A DNA stretch of 64,000 nucleotides from Ktedonobacteraceae bacterium (GTDB taxonomy: Bacteria; Chloroflexota; Ktedonobacteria; Ktedonobacterales; Ktedonobacteraceae), in contig DASRBN010000033.1 of NCBI GenBank assembly GCA_035653615.1, forward strand, positions 124,001 through 188,000, written 5' to 3'. The notes beneath the pieces are model-generated. The model saw only the letters and a program-made list of their open reading frames with translations. It was not told the origin of the DNA and searched no databases. Position 1 is the first letter of the stretch. Each line of letters opens with the position of its first letter. The position numbers were made by a program, and so were the translations under genes. Below are positions 1 through 9,225 of this stretch, piece by piece.

Positions 1-1
1 C

Positions 2-904
2 AGTAACAAGCTCTATAGCGTAGCTGCCACCACAATGAACGATGTCTGGGCCGTGGGGTACTCGTATAATAGTCCTCCCCAGACCTTGATCCTGCATTAC
101 GATGGCACGCAATGGAGTGTAATCGCCAGTCCATCTCCCGGATCATTCAACAACCAGTTACTGAGCGTGTCCGCCATCTCCGCTCATGATGCCTGGGCTG
201 TAGGCTATGCCGCGAGCAATACGACGACCCAGGCATTGATCGAACACTACAATGGCAGTAGCTGGGAAGTTATTCCTGGCCCCGCGCTCAGCTCCTCGTA
301 TTATGAGCTGGATGCCGTAACCGCGCTCTCATCTACCAACGTCGTGGCTGTTGGAAGCTTTATCAATCAGCAAGGCAATTCACAGGCGTTGATTGAGCAT
401 TGGAACGGCTCGCGTTGGAAGGTGCTTTCCGGTCCAAATCCTGGTTCATCCAGCAGGCTGAATGGCGTGGTAGCCGTATCGTCCAGTGACATCTGGGCTG
501 TGGGCGAATTTACCCCTCCACAAAGTAATGCAGCAACGCTGATCGAACACTTTGACGGCAACACCTGGCAGGTCGTCTCCAGCCCAAACCGGTCGGCTTT
601 GAATTACAATGGCCTGGTGAGTGTGACTGCTCTTTCCGCCAGTGATGTCTGGGCTGTGGGTCAATCAGGCATTTCAAATGGAGATGCTCCACATGGCAGC
701 TTCTCTCAGAGCCAGGTTTTTCCCCGCACCCTGATCGAGCACTTTGATGGGAGCAAGTGGCGCATTGCGGCCAGTCCAAACCTCGGTACGAGTGATACGC
801 TTACAGGCGTCTCCAGCGTTTCCGGCACCGGCCATGCCTGGGCTGTAGGCTCCTACTATAATAGCGCGCCACCTGTGCAGACACTTACCGAGTTCTATGG
901 CTAG
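2..904 (+). CDS. WxVG-repeat beta-propeller protein, 3' part
   Basis: The reading frame is open from the window edge to a TAG, so the true start lies upstream. At least six tandem units of about 45-60 residues are visible. Each combines a Trp/Val-Ala-Val-Gly core with a pattern like LIEHxDGxxW and SPNPG. Such repeats normally build extracellular beta-propellers of the Kelch/YVTN kind. They are frequent in large-genome soil bacteria, including Ktedonobacteria (family knowledge). No catalytic motif is visible, and the signal peptide, if any, is outside the window. Function unknown; a surface or secreted binding protein is the best guess. Confidence 0.75.
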   Translation, partial: SNKLYSVAATTMNDVWAVGYSYNSPPQTLILHYDGTQWSVIASPSPGSFNNQLLSVSAISAHDAWAVGYAASNTTTQALIEHYNGSSWEVIPGPALSSSYYELDAVTALSSTNVVAVGSFINQQGNSQALIEHWNGSRWKVLSGPNPGSSSRLNGVVAVSSSDIWAVGEFTPPQSNAATLIEHFDGNTWQVVSSPNRSALNYNGLVSVTALSASDVWAVGQSGISNGDAPHGSFSQSQVFPRTLIEHFDGSKWRIAASPNLGTSDTLTGVSSVSGTGHAWAVGSYYNSAPPVQTLTEFYG

Positions 905-1024
905 CGGGCGGCTTTCTATTCCTTCAGATTGATTTCTGAGCAGTTCTCTACAGCGTACAATCAAACCGGCCATCCATTCTATCGAGTATTCCCCCGAAAG
1001 ATGGAGAGCAGGATTGAACGATTG

Positions 1025-1069
1025 CTAAAAATCGTCCTATTCAGCACAGTTATGCTAAATAGGACGATT
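1025..1069 (-). terminator. Intrinsic terminator of the mannose-1-P guanylyltransferase gene
   Basis: Perfect 12-bp inverted repeat (AATCGTCCTATT at 1030-1041 and its complement at 1058-1069), with an additional AGCA/TGCT pairing inside. On the minus strand it is followed by a run of five T. It lies between two convergent genes and could also slow plus-strand transcription. Confidence 0.7.
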
Positions 1070-1136
1070 CGCGTCAGCACTATCCTCTATACAATGAGAT
1101 CAGTTGACTGTAACAGTGTATCTGGTCGGAGTGCTA

Positions 1137-3638
1137 CTACTGTTGCAAGCCGCTCACAACGCGCGCGTATTTCTCCGCCAGCGCCTGGGCCTGTTCGTTG
1201 GAAACGGACTCGGCCACCACGTGGAACAATGGGCGGTCGGCATCGGGCAGCACCAGCACCCATTCTTTGCCTAGATCGATCTTGATGCCGTCAATCGGCT
1301 TCGTGCGCCTGTCTCGATATTGCTCGCTCAGGATGCGCATCACCTTGCCCTTGCTTTCCCAGGGGCAATTCACCATGGTCCTGCTGATGTAGTAAGACGG
1401 CAGGTCATCGACTACCTCTGAAAGGCGCATCTCGAACGTCGCCAGCAACTCGAGTAACTTTATGACGGCGAGCATGCCATCGAAAGCAGGTTGCATGGCC
1501 GGGAAGACAAACCCTCCTGTACCATCACCGGCCAGCACCACACCTTCGCGTCCCGCGGCGCTCAATATCGCGTAGGTCTGCACGCGCGTATGCTGGATAT
1601 GCCCTTCGTAGCGTTGCGCGATATGCTCTAACGCATTGGGAGCCGTCACCGGCGCCGCTACCGTCCCGCCGCGATATTTGCGCAAGAACAGGCTTGTCAT
1701 CACGGCCAGCATCTTTGTCCCGTCCAGGATGCGGCCCCGATCATCGACTACCGAAAGCCGTTCGCCACCTGGGTCGATGCGTATGCCCATATCGTTGTTC
1801 AATGTCGCGGTAATCGTTGCCAGGCGTTGCAGGTCTTTCTCTATTTCTTCCATGGGACGCGAGAAACGCGATTCGTCCGTATTGTTATTCAGCACGATCA
1901 CCTCGCAGCCAAGGCGATTGAAAAGCGCCGGCAGTATCTGCACGGTACTACCATTAGCGTAATCGACCACCAGTTGGAACCTGCGCTGCTGCACCAGCTG
2001 GGCATCAACGACTTTCGCTGTGCTGTCGATGTATGGATTGATGACATCTGAATTTTCCAGCACCTCGATTGATCCCAGGTCATCCAGGTACACGCGGCGG
2101 AAATCCTCCCGGAAGTAGAGATTTTCGATCTTGCGCTCGGTCGTCTTATTGATGTCAAGCCCATTCTGATCAAAGAACTTGATATCGACGATGCGCGGGT
2201 CATGCGGCGATAGCCGTACATGCACACCGCCAACCGCGTCGGTGGTACGCACAAAATAGCGCGCTACCGGTATCGGCACCTGGTTAATGTCATGTACATT
2301 AATCCCGGCAGAGGGTAAGCCCGCTACAATCGCGCGCTTGATCATGCGCGAGGTGCGATGCGATGAATCGCGGTTCAGGCAGACTGTAGAACCCTTGGGG
2401 AGAATTGCCCCATAAGCTGCCCCCAGCTTCGAGGCAAATTCAGGGGTAATATCGACATTGACCAGGCCCGTCACACCGAAGCGGCTGAACAGGCCGCGCC
2501 TCCCCTGCGACCCCCAGATGATGCTGCTATTGACCACAGCCCCGGATTCGATCTCCTTATCCGGCCAGATTTTCACGTTGGGCTGGATGATGGCCCCCTC
2601 CTGAACGATAGAGTTATCGCCGATGACCGAACCCTCAAACATAACCGCTTTACTCTTGATGTTCGTTGAGGAACCAACGATTGCTCCGCGCAGTTCGGCC
2701 CGTTCGCCAATGTACGAATTATTCCACACGATACTGCGATCTACCTGCGAGCGTTCGTCAAGGATGGTGTAGTGCCCAATCGTGCTTGGGCCATGCACGA
2801 TTGCTCCCGATTTAATCTTGCAATCATGTGCCAGGTAGATTGGGCCATACAGTTGAGCATCTTCGTCGATTTCGACGCCTTCCTCGCACCAGATGTTCCC
2901 GCCCATGTTTTTCGCGGGTATCTCAACATCAACACGTCCCTGCAACACATCGGCATTGGCGCGCATATACTCAGGCAGGTTCCCCACATCGCACCAGTAG
3001 CCATTCGCGATATAGCCATAGATGGGATCGCCTTTATTCAGCATGAGGGGGAATAATTCCTGGCTAAAATCGTATTGTTTATTCTTCTCAAAATATGCAA
3101 AAATCTGTGGGTCCAGCACATAGATGCCGGTATTGATGGTATCGCTGAAAACCTCGCCCCAACTTGGTTTCTCCAGAAATTGCGTAATGTGTCCCTCTTC
3201 ATTGGTAATAATCACGCCGTATTCCAATGGATTCGGTACATGGGCCAGCGTCAGTGTTGCCAGCGCCTTTTTCTCATGGTGATAGCGAATGATATCGGTC
3301 AGGTTGTAATCCGTCAGCGCATCGCCGCTGATGACCAGGAACGGCTCGGTCAACTGGTCCTCCGCGTTTTTCACGCTGCCGGCAGTACCCAGTGGCACAT
3401 CTTCCCGTGAATAGGTAATGCGCATACCGAATTGAGATCCGTTGCCGAAATAGTCTTCGATACTGCTTGCCAGGTACTGGACGGTGACAATAACCTCGGT
3501 GATACCATGGCGCTTGAGTAGATGCAGAATATGTTCCATCACCGGTTTCCCGGCGATAGGTACCATTGGTTTAGGGCGTCGAATCGTCAGTGGACGTAGC
3601 CTCGATCCTTCCCCACCGGCCATAACAACCGCTTTCAT
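1137..3638 (-). CDS. Mannose-1-phosphate guanylyltransferase fused to a phosphomannomutase-like domain
   Basis: 833 residues. Residues 1-230 are a nucleotidyltransferase domain with the GGEGSR loop (8-13) and a GD pair near 105. Residues 250-375 hold left-handed beta-helix hexapeptide repeats. Residues 380-830 have the fold pattern of alpha-phosphohexomutases. The first half should make GDP-mannose (or another NDP-sugar) for glycans. In the mutase half the usual Ser-His-Asn-Pro phosphoserine loop reads SPHDP (477-481), and the DGDGDR metal loop reads DPGGER (622-627). It may therefore be inactive or regulatory. The start is set by AAGGAGG upstream of MKAVVMAGG; an upstream 60-codon extension has no such site. 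manA, for the same pathway, is at 27.4 kb. Confidence 0.85.
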   Translation of the reverse strand: MKAVVMAGGEGSRLRPLTIRRPKPMVPIAGKPVMEHILHLLKRHGITEVIVTVQYLASSIEDYFGNGSQFGMRITYSREDVPLGTAGSVKNAEDQLTEPFLVISGDALTDYNLTDIIRYHHEKKALATLTLAHVPNPLEYGVIITNEEGHITQFLEKPSWGEVFSDTINTGIYVLDPQIFAYFEKNKQYDFSQELFPLMLNKGDPIYGYIANGYWCDVGNLPEYMRANADVLQGRVDVEIPAKNMGGNIWCEEGVEIDEDAQLYGPIYLAHDCKIKSGAIVHGPSTIGHYTILDERSQVDRSIVWNNSYIGERAELRGAIVGSSTNIKSKAVMFEGSVIGDNSIVQEGAIIQPNVKIWPDKEIESGAVVNSSIIWGSQGRRGLFSRFGVTGLVNVDITPEFASKLGAAYGAILPKGSTVCLNRDSSHRTSRMIKRAIVAGLPSAGINVHDINQVPIPVARYFVRTTDAVGGVHVRLSPHDPRIVDIKFFDQNGLDINKTTERKIENLYFREDFRRVYLDDLGSIEVLENSDVINPYIDSTAKVVDAQLVQQRRFQLVVDYANGSTVQILPALFNRLGCEVIVLNNNTDESRFSRPMEEIEKDLQRLATITATLNNDMGIRIDPGGERLSVVDDRGRILDGTKMLAVMTSLFLRKYRGGTVAAPVTAPNALEHIAQRYEGHIQHTRVQTYAILSAAGREGVVLAGDGTGGFVFPAMQPAFDGMLAVIKLLELLATFEMRLSEVVDDLPSYYISRTMVNCPWESKGKVMRILSEQYRDRRTKPIDGIKIDLGKEWVLVLPDADRPLFHVVAESVSNEQAQALAEKYARVVSGLQQ

Positions 3639-3730
3639 AGAGGCCTCCTTGCATGTATGGTGAACCAGAAATAAAAACTCAGGAATATCAGAAAAATGAA
3701 GACGGCGCGGCTTGCCGCCTCGCCGTCTCA

Positions 3731-3760
3731 ATTGTACAACAATGGTCAAATCAACTGCAA
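3731..3760 (-). promoter_or_regulatory. Putative sigma-70 promoter for the guanylyltransferase gene
   Basis: On the minus strand TTGCAG (3760-3755) is separated by 18 bases from TACAAT (3736-3731). It would start a transcript about 85 bases ahead of the start codon at 3638. Confidence 0.4.
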
Positions 3761-3804
3761 GTGAGCAAGAATACCTCACCCCATTGCAATCGGAGAAACT
3801 GGTT

Positions 3805-3987
3805 TCATCGCCAATCACTTATCCGGCCATGTTCGACAAGCCAGCGTACAAAACGATGATAATTCGTCTCTTCCGTGGCTTGCCTTTCTTCATACTCTTC
3901 GCGAAGTTGGATGAGCTTGCTGGCTTCTTCTACAGTAAAACCCTCGTCCAGGAGGGCGTCGATAAGCAGATCGATATACTGCTGCAT
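3805..3987 (-). CDS. Small acidic protein of unknown function
   Basis: 60 residues, rich in Glu and predicted mostly helical: residues 1-40 form an amphipathic stretch with EEASKL and REEYEER, followed by a Trp/His-containing tail. The start is well supported by AAAGGAGGA nine bases before ATG. I do not recognise a family. It is read toward the guanylyltransferase gene but a separate promoter-like sequence lies between them. A small regulatory or scaffold protein is possible; nothing in the sequence shows which. Confidence 0.55.
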   Translation of the reverse strand: MQQYIDLLIDALLDEGFTVEEASKLIQLREEYEERQATEETNYHRFVRWLVEHGRISDWR

Positions 3988-4261
3988 ATTTTTGGGTCCT
4001 CCTTTGCTTATTTACTTTAAAAGTGCGAACAAACCGTCTAACGAGTACAATCTTATACAGCATCCATGTGAAAGAGCAGGCACCCTTGCAATCGATTTGG
4101 ATACTGATTAATTGACTGACCGAAACAGGAGTTCCGTAGGAGCTTCACTTCACCCAACCCTACCATCCAGTCGCTGATACCTCATTTTTGCTACCTACTA
4201 TAGATAGTATAGCGTGAAAGCAAATTTTTTTAAAGAGGAAAACGAACAAACTGCGCTTAAT

Positions 4262-4519
4262 TCATGCCCATGTCTCGTTGTGGATGTAGTGTTCGATCTC
4301 GGCATCGTTATCGTAGTAATAGCTCAGGGCATCGTAGACCTGTGCCAATGTCAGGCGATGAATATTAGCGATTTCCTCGGGGTCTTTTCCCGACTGGAAC
4401 AGTAGAATGACATGGCGCACACCGGTGCGCGTTCCCTCGATAATAGGTTCCCCACCGTAAATAGCCGAATCACGAATAATATGTGGATGAGGTGTTCGTT
4501 CGATTGCCATGGTCCGCAT
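4262..4519 (-). CDS. DUF433 family protein (antitoxin-like)
   Basis: 85 residues. The core GGEPIIEGTRTGVRHVI followed by GKDPEEIANIHRLTLAQVYDAL is the signature of DUF433. This is a small winged-helix-like domain often found as the antitoxin half of VapBC-type pairs or as a solitary DNA-binding protein (family knowledge). No toxin gene is adjacent. Two starts are possible, ATG 4519 and ATG 4510; GGAAG and AGGA sites fit one each. A good promoter lies directly upstream. Confidence 0.8.
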   Translation of the reverse strand: MRTMAIERTPHPHIIRDSAIYGGEPIIEGTRTGVRHVILLFQSGKDPEEIANIHRLTLAQVYDALSYYYDNDAEIEHYIHNETWA

Positions 4520-4553
4520 GTCCTTTCTTCCTTTGTTTGTTTCTCCTAATCGT

Positions 4554-4583
4554 AGTGTAGTCTTAAAAAGCGTCCAGCGTCAA
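4554..4583 (-). promoter_or_regulatory. Putative promoter for the DUF433 gene
   Basis: Minus strand TTGACG (4583-4578), 18-base spacer, TACACT (4559-4554). The start codon at 4519 is about 28 bases beyond the expected transcription start. Confidence 0.5.
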
Positions 4584-4763
4584 TCTATGCTATTCCCTAT
4601 CCCGAAATTCCTGGAAATTGCGTAGAAGAAGGTAAAAAACCCCTACCATATTTGCCTGTTTTCACAAAATATTCACAATGATGAGGTCGGCTTTATCCCA
4701 ACTCACAAGCCAATTGACCGCACTTGCATGTCTGCTTGCTGTCAGTGAATTTTCATCAAAACC

Positions 4764-4792
4764 TTGACAGAAAACGAAATGCAATGTACAAT
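4764..4792 (+). promoter_or_regulatory. Strong sigma-70 promoter of the structured RNA
   Basis: TTGACA (4764-4769), a 17-base spacer and TACAAT (4787-4792). The -35 box is perfect consensus and the -10 differs at one position. Transcription should begin near 4799. Confidence 0.75.
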
Positions 4793-4819
4793 AAACGCAA
4801 CGAAAGGAGGTGGTGTGTA

Positions 4820-4894
4820 ATGGACCAACGTAATCGCTGCACAGGCAGCGAGGTAATTTCCCACACCTTCCAGTTGAGAGGTGACCGGCGTTAA
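4820..4894 (+). CDS. Possible 24-residue peptide inside the structured RNA
   Basis: ATG at 4820 follows a near-perfect AAAGGAGGTGG ribosome site; 24 codons end in TAA. The SD can pair with CACACC-TTCC at 4862-4871, so its exposure would depend on RNA folding. The peptide has no amino-acid run typical of attenuation leaders. It may be a regulatory uORF, or the SD-like sequence may simply be part of an RNA structure. Confidence 0.3.
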   Translation: MDQRNRCTGSEVISHTFQLRGDRR

Positions 4895-4974
4895 GCTGGT
4901 TTTCTGCCGCTGGTAGGTGAATTTCTTTCTCGACAGAGATTGAAAGACTTTATAATCCCTACCTGTGCAGCGTT

Positions 4975-5021
4975 CCCCAGAGTAATAGCAAAATCAGAAT
5001 TGCCGTTACTCTGGGGTTTTT
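4975..5021 (+). terminator. Intrinsic terminator of the structured RNA
   Basis: CCCCAGAGTAA (4975-4985) pairs perfectly with TTACTCTGGGG (5006-5016), followed by five T. It lies upstream of birA, so it either ends an independent RNA or acts as an attenuator. Confidence 0.8.
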
Positions 5022-5152
5022 ATCCACGATTTACTTCCCCTCCATTGCTTGCGCTGCAATAGGGCACCTTTTCCCGTCTCTATTTCCCTTGGTTTTTGTT
5101 AGCACTTACGCATATTTATAAATCTATACATAAAGAAGCAGGATTGTTGAAC

Positions 5153-6010
5153 GTGCAGGGCGTTTCGCTCGCTTTAGGAACTCTTCAGCGTCATCTTACT
5201 ACTCATTTGATCGGAGTTGGAGACCGGTTGGTCTATCTTCCAACCGTAGCATCAACAAATTCGTTGGCTATGCAGCTGGCTTTTGAAAGGCCAGACGAAG
5301 GGCTGGTGGTGCTTACTGATAATCAAACCGCTGGAAAAGGCAGGCAAGGTCACCGGTGGGTAGATGTGCCAGGATGGAATATCCTTTCTTCCACTGTACT
5401 GCGACCAGAATTCCCGCCTCACTTGCTCATAATGGTTGCTTCGCTTGCTGTCGTTGACGCGATCGCTGAAACCGCTCATATAGCTGCCACTATCAAATGG
5501 CCTAACGATGTTCTCATTGGAGAGCGAAAAGTTGCCGGTATTTTGATTGAAACCAGCCGTGATCCCTGGGGCCGCGTGGTTGCCGTCGTCGGAATAGGAA
5601 TCAACGTCAACGGGCATATTCAGGATATGTCACAGAAGCTCTCTTCGCAGGCGTCTCTGCTGGTCAATGCAACCACCCTTGAGACAGAGTGCGGTCACCA
5701 GCTCAGCCGAGAGATTCTCCTGGCTCACCTGTTGCAGCATATTGAAAACGACTACCTTGCTTTGCAACAGGAAGCAGCAGGAACAAGTCCGGCGCAAATG
5801 CCAGCTTCTATGCCTTCCGCTCGGTTGCTTCGAGAGCGATGGAAAGGCCGATTATCAACCCTTGGACGCGCTATTACCGTCCGGCAAGGAGATTCCGTAA
5901 TCAACGGGATCGCTGAGAATGTGGATGAGAATGGAGAGCTGTTACTCCGTAACCATTCAGGAGCATTGATCAGTATTACCTGGGGAACATTGGAGTATGC
6001 TGCCAGGTAA
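5153..6010 (+). CDS. birA: Biotin--[acetyl-CoA-carboxylase] ligase
   Basis: Attaches biotin to carboxylase carrier domains through biotinyl-AMP. The ligase core is clear: STNS, the GKGRQGHRW adenylate loop, TIKWPNDVLIGERKVAGILIE and GIGINVN, followed by a small C-terminal SH3-like domain. The N-terminal winged helix of bifunctional BirA repressors is absent, so this is a monofunctional enzyme. The start is uncertain: GTG 5153 has AGGA nine bases upstream, while TTG 5144 and TTG 5147 are in frame with poorer spacing, and there is no suitable ATG. The structured RNA at 4.8-5.0 kb lies just upstream. Confidence 0.88.
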   Translation: MQGVSLALGTLQRHLTTHLIGVGDRLVYLPTVASTNSLAMQLAFERPDEGLVVLTDNQTAGKGRQGHRWVDVPGWNILSSTVLRPEFPPHLLIMVASLAVVDAIAETAHIAATIKWPNDVLIGERKVAGILIETSRDPWGRVVAVVGIGINVNGHIQDMSQKLSSQASLLVNATTLETECGHQLSREILLAHLLQHIENDYLALQQEAAGTSPAQMPASMPSARLLRERWKGRLSTLGRAITVRQGDSVINGIAENVDENGELLLRNHSGALISITWGTLEYAAR

Positions 6011-6087
6011 AACCTATCTTTAGAGATGGGCCTATAAGTTATGGTAGTGGAAGGAGCCCCTGCCATAGTAGAAGGGAAATATAGGAG

Positions 6088-6552
6088 ATGGAGACACAGA
6101 ACGTATTCCTAACAGATGACGGACGACAACGAGTACTCAATCAACTTGAGTTCCTGCGCACCGTGAGAAGGGCGGAAGTCGCTCAATATCTACATGATGC
6201 GAAGGAATCTGGCGATGTCATCGATAATGCCGCCTATGATGATGCAAAGAACGAGCAGGCCCGCCTGGAAGGGCGTATTATGGAGCTTGAGCAACTGCTG
6301 GCGAGGGCGATGCCGATCAGCAAGGTTGATACCGACGTCGTTTCGCTGGGGTCTGTTGTTCGCTTGCGCACCCCCGATGAGCGCGAGTATTGCTATACCA
6401 TCGTGGGCGCTTTCGAGGCCAATCCGACTGCCGGCCGCATTTCCAATGAATCTCCGGTGGGTAAAGCACTGCTGGGCCATAGAGTAGGCGATCTGGTGAT
6501 TGTATCTACGCCCGGCGGTGTGAAAGAATATACCATTATCTCCATCGAGTAA
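6088..6552 (+). CDS. greA: Transcription elongation factor GreA
   Basis: 154 residues, the usual GreA length. The N-terminal coiled coil carries the tip sequence GDVIDNAAYDDAK. The two acidic residues that reach the RNA polymerase active centre are Asp and Asp here (Asp and Glu in E. coli, from memory). The C-terminal FKBP-like domain contains TAGRISNESPVGKALLG. GreA rescues backtracked polymerase by stimulating transcript cleavage. AAGGGA lies ten bases before ATG. Its own terminator follows at 6591. Confidence 0.93.
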   Translation: METQNVFLTDDGRQRVLNQLEFLRTVRRAEVAQYLHDAKESGDVIDNAAYDDAKNEQARLEGRIMELEQLLARAMPISKVDTDVVSLGSVVRLRTPDEREYCYTIVGAFEANPTAGRISNESPVGKALLGHRVGDLVIVSTPGGVKEYTIISIE

Positions 6553-6590
6553 CCCTCCCGGCTTTCTGGGCATACATTCGTAAACCATCG

Positions 6591-6632
6591 ACCGACCTGT
6601 GGCTCACTTAAGGCAGCCGCAGGTCGGTTTTT
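6591..6632 (+). terminator. Intrinsic terminator after greA
   Basis: ACCGACCTG pairs with CAGGTCGGT around a GCT/AGC-containing loop, followed by five T. It separates greA from lysS. Confidence 0.85.
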
Positions 6633-6737
6633 GCTTTGAACAAGCTCACCCTGAACCTTTTGTATAGAGAGGATGCAAATTCCTGAAATCAATGTTACAA
6701 TAGGTGGCACAATTCTGGCAAAGAAATGAGGTAACAC

Positions 6738-8216
6738 ATGGCCGAAGAACGTGAAATACGATTACAGCGCCTGCGCGAGTTGCGCGAGCGGGGCATCAAC
6801 CCCTATCCCAACCGCGTTGAGCGCACGCACACTATCGCAGAAGTGCTGCGACATTTTGATGAATGGCAAGGACCCGAGGGTTCCTTTACCCTTGTTGGAC
6901 GCATCCGTTCCATGCGCGACCAGGGCAAGATTACCTTCGCGCATATCGAAGATGGCACCGGACGCATCCAGGTCTTCTTCCGCATTAACGACATTGGAGA
7001 AGATGCCTATAATACCCTGAAATTACTGGATATTGGTGACTTCGTGCAGGTGAGCGGTTTCCTTTTCACCACAAAGAGAGGCGAGCGCACCCTGCATGTG
7101 CGCGATTTTCGCATCATCAGCAAGGGGTTGCGCCCATTACCCGAAAAGTATCATGGGCTTGAGGACGTGGAACTGCGCCAGCGCAAGCGTTACCTGGATT
7201 TGATCGCCAATGGCGAAGAGGCCAGGCAGGTCTTCATTATTCGCAGTCGCACGATCTCTGCCATGCGCCGTTACCTGGACGATCATGGCTTCATCGAGGT
7301 CGAAACCCCCATCCTGCAGCCCCTTTATGGTGGCGCTACCGCCCGTCCTTTCATCACACATCATAATGCCTTAGATCGTGATTTATATCTGCGTATCGCT
7401 GTAGAGCTATATCTCAAACGCTTAATTATTGGTGGCTTTGAGCGCGTCTATGAAATTGGCCGTGATTTTCGCAATGAGGGTATCGACCGCAGCCATAACC
7501 CTGAATTTACAATGATGGAATGCTATCAAGCCTATGCTGACTATAACGATATCATGGATCTGGTCGAGAATATGATTTGCTCTATCGCCCAGGAAGTAAA
7601 GGGCTCGCCGCGCATCACGTACCAGGGAACCGAAATTGATCTTACCCCTCCCTGGCCGCGCTATCGCCTGCTCGACGCCATCGAGGAGTTTACAGGCATC
7701 GACGTCAATCGCTTCCAGACAAGGGAAAGTCTGGCGACAGAGATGCGCAAGCATGGCTACGAAGCTGACCCCAAAGTTGGCCGCGGTCGCTTGATCGACG
7801 ACCTCAAGAGCGCGATGTTCCGCAGCGGCATTCCGGTGTTGCGCCAGGCCCTGTTCCTGACCGATTATCCGCTGGATATCTCTCCCCTGGCCAAGCATCA
7901 CCGCGAGATTCCAGGGATGGTCGAGCGCTTCCAGCCCTTCATCGGCGGCCTGGAAATGGGCAATGCCTTTACCGAATTGAATGATCCACTCGATCAACGC
8001 ACTCGTTTCGAAGACCAGATGCGCCAGCGTGCCCAGGGCGACGATGAAGCCCAGGTGCTCGACGAAGATTACCTGGAGGCAATGGAGATTGGCATGCCCC
8101 CTACAGGCGGTCTAGGCATTGGCATCGACCGCCTGACCATGCTTCTTACCGATAAAGAGTCCATTCGCGACGTAATCCTGTTCCCGACGATGCGTAAGAC
8201 AGCAGAAGAGCAATAG
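6738..8216 (+). CDS. lysS: Lysine--tRNA ligase, class II
   Basis: 492 residues, the normal size. The N-terminal OB-fold that binds the anticodon spans about 50-150. Class II motif 2 is visible as FRNEGIDRSHNPEFTMMEC and motif 3 as GLGIGIDRL near the C-terminus. It charges tRNA-Lys with lysine. A GAGG site precedes ATG 6738. No T-box signature was found in the 105-base upstream region. Confidence 0.96.
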   Translation: MAEEREIRLQRLRELRERGINPYPNRVERTHTIAEVLRHFDEWQGPEGSFTLVGRIRSMRDQGKITFAHIEDGTGRIQVFFRINDIGEDAYNTLKLLDIGDFVQVSGFLFTTKRGERTLHVRDFRIISKGLRPLPEKYHGLEDVELRQRKRYLDLIANGEEARQVFIIRSRTISAMRRYLDDHGFIEVETPILQPLYGGATARPFITHHNALDRDLYLRIAVELYLKRLIIGGFERVYEIGRDFRNEGIDRSHNPEFTMMECYQAYADYNDIMDLVENMICSIAQEVKGSPRITYQGTEIDLTPPWPRYRLLDAIEEFTGIDVNRFQTRESLATEMRKHGYEADPKVGRGRLIDDLKSAMFRSGIPVLRQALFLTDYPLDISPLAKHHREIPGMVERFQPFIGGLEMGNAFTELNDPLDQRTRFEDQMRQRAQGDDEAQVLDEDYLEAMEIGMPPTGGLGIGIDRLTMLLTDKESIRDVILFPTMRKTAEEQ

Positions 8217-8273
8217 GAGCTTCCCTGGTAAGGGTCTGGCTTGGCAGGGTTTGCATCCCTTGGGAAGATAGAT

Positions 8274-8325
8274 GTGGGGCCGGTTCGCCGTACACACCGC
8301 CGATTGATCGACCCCACGTCCATTA
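8274..8325 (+). repeat. Copy 1 of a dispersed hairpin repeat
   Basis: GTGGGG at the left pairs with CCCCAC at the right; the right part ACCGCCGATTGATCG is shared with 61860-61889. Compared with that copy, outer stem bases have changed on both sides, which keeps the pairing. Other copies are at 45702, 49551 and 61837. Confidence 0.6.
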
Positions 8326-8370
8326 CCACCGCACTTTATTAAAGCGCATCATCTTTTGCAAAAAAGCGGT

Positions 8371-9102
8371 TCATGGCTTCCTCAACTTCAAATAAGCCCG
8401 CAGCGCCAGCGCTAACCCTGACCCGCCTAGCAGGTAGCCTCCCAGCACATCACTTACCCAATGGTCACCCAGGTAAACGCGCGAAGGGCCAACAAGGATT
8501 ATAATCACGGCCGGGACAGCTAACACAATTTTCTGCGCCCTGCCTTTCAAGTGTAGAAGGCCCAGGGCAAATAGCCATCCCCAAAAAGTGACCGATGATG
8601 CCACATTCCCACTGGGAAAACTCTTACCGCCCGCTCTTTTATAGACGCGCACAAGCGCCGGATTGGGGCGAGGACGGCCAACAAAATGTTTTATCGTCAA
8701 TTTGATTATCTCGTTCAGGAAAGAGTTTGCCGCGAATACGACCACAGCTAAACGCAGGTGCTTCTTCCAGAAAAAAAGCGAAACTGGAACCTGAATCGGC
8801 ATCATGATCTTGGGGCTACTGATATAACTACATATCAGCGCCGCATAGTGTAAGAAACGAGAATCCTTTTTTTGTAAAATATGCGTAATCCTCAAGTCCT
8901 GCACAGAAACTAAATGCTTACGAACCCACGCTGCTAGCAGGCCAAGGAGTGTAAGCTGTAAACTGGCCAGTGCCACCACTAATGCATCGGTCTTTCCAAA
9001 AACAAGATTCGAGGTGCGAACCTCAGAACCGATGCTTTTCAATACTTCAACAGGCTCTTGCCGAATTGCTTCAGCTTGTATACCGGGAATTATGCTTTTC
9101 AT
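8371..9102 (-). CDS. PAP2-family membrane phosphatase
   Basis: 243 residues with about five hydrophobic segments. The three phosphatase motifs are KHFVGRPRP, then PSGN, then SRVYLGDHWVSDVLGG. The family dephosphorylates lipids such as phosphatidate or undecaprenyl pyrophosphate at the membrane. The middle motif is normally PSGH; the His that assists catalysis is Asn here, so activity is uncertain. The N-terminal 50 residues are soluble and unlike the core family. GGAGG precedes ATG 9102. It is convergent with lysS. Confidence 0.8.
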   Translation of the reverse strand: MKSIIPGIQAEAIRQEPVEVLKSIGSEVRTSNLVFGKTDALVVALASLQLTLLGLLAAWVRKHLVSVQDLRITHILQKKDSRFLHYAALICSYISSPKIMMPIQVPVSLFFWKKHLRLAVVVFAANSFLNEIIKLTIKHFVGRPRPNPALVRVYKRAGGKSFPSGNVASSVTFWGWLFALGLLHLKGRAQKIVLAVPAVIIILVGPSRVYLGDHWVSDVLGGYLLGGSGLALALRAYLKLRKP

Positions 9103-9181
9103 ACCACCTCCAGGGGTCTAAACCTATCTATTTAGATACTAATAGCACGTTATAGATAGGCTTTTTGTTTCTGTAAAATCC

Positions 9182-9210
9182 TTGACAATATCCCTGTCTA
9201 ATGCTATAGT
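9182..9210 (+). promoter_or_regulatory. Promoter of tRNA-Val
   Basis: TTGACA (9182-9187), 17-base spacer, TATAGT (9205-9210), placed 15 bases before the tRNA 5' end. Confidence 0.75.
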
Positions 9211-9225
9211 TGCATGTGTCAGCAA

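Larger units (their letters stand above)
4799..5021 (+). ncRNA. Candidate structured small RNA or leader, family unknown
   Basis: A promoter at 4764-4792 and an intrinsic terminator at 4975-5021 delimit a transcript of about 220 nt with no long ORF. Visible pairings are: GGTGTG (4812-4817) with CACACC (4862-4867), covering a hairpin CGCTG-cacagg-CAGCG; an exact 11-bp long-range helix CGCTGCACAGG (4835-4845) with CCTGTGCAGCG (4962-4972), which excludes that hairpin; ACCGGC with GCTGGT around the loop GTTAA; and TCTC-gaca-GAGA. No T-box, TPP, cobalamin, SRP, 6S, tmRNA or RNase P signature was found. It may be a small RNA, or a leader attenuating birA 130 bases downstream. Confidence 0.55.

Noticed and set aside
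1137-3818. Longer start for the guanylyltransferase at 3818
   Set aside because: The extra 60 residues are not family-like and include the promoter region; AAGGAGG marks ATG 3638.
4799-5021. T-box, 6S RNA, SRP RNA, tmRNA or RNase P RNA
   Set aside because: None of the diagnostic core sequences known to me is present on either strand.
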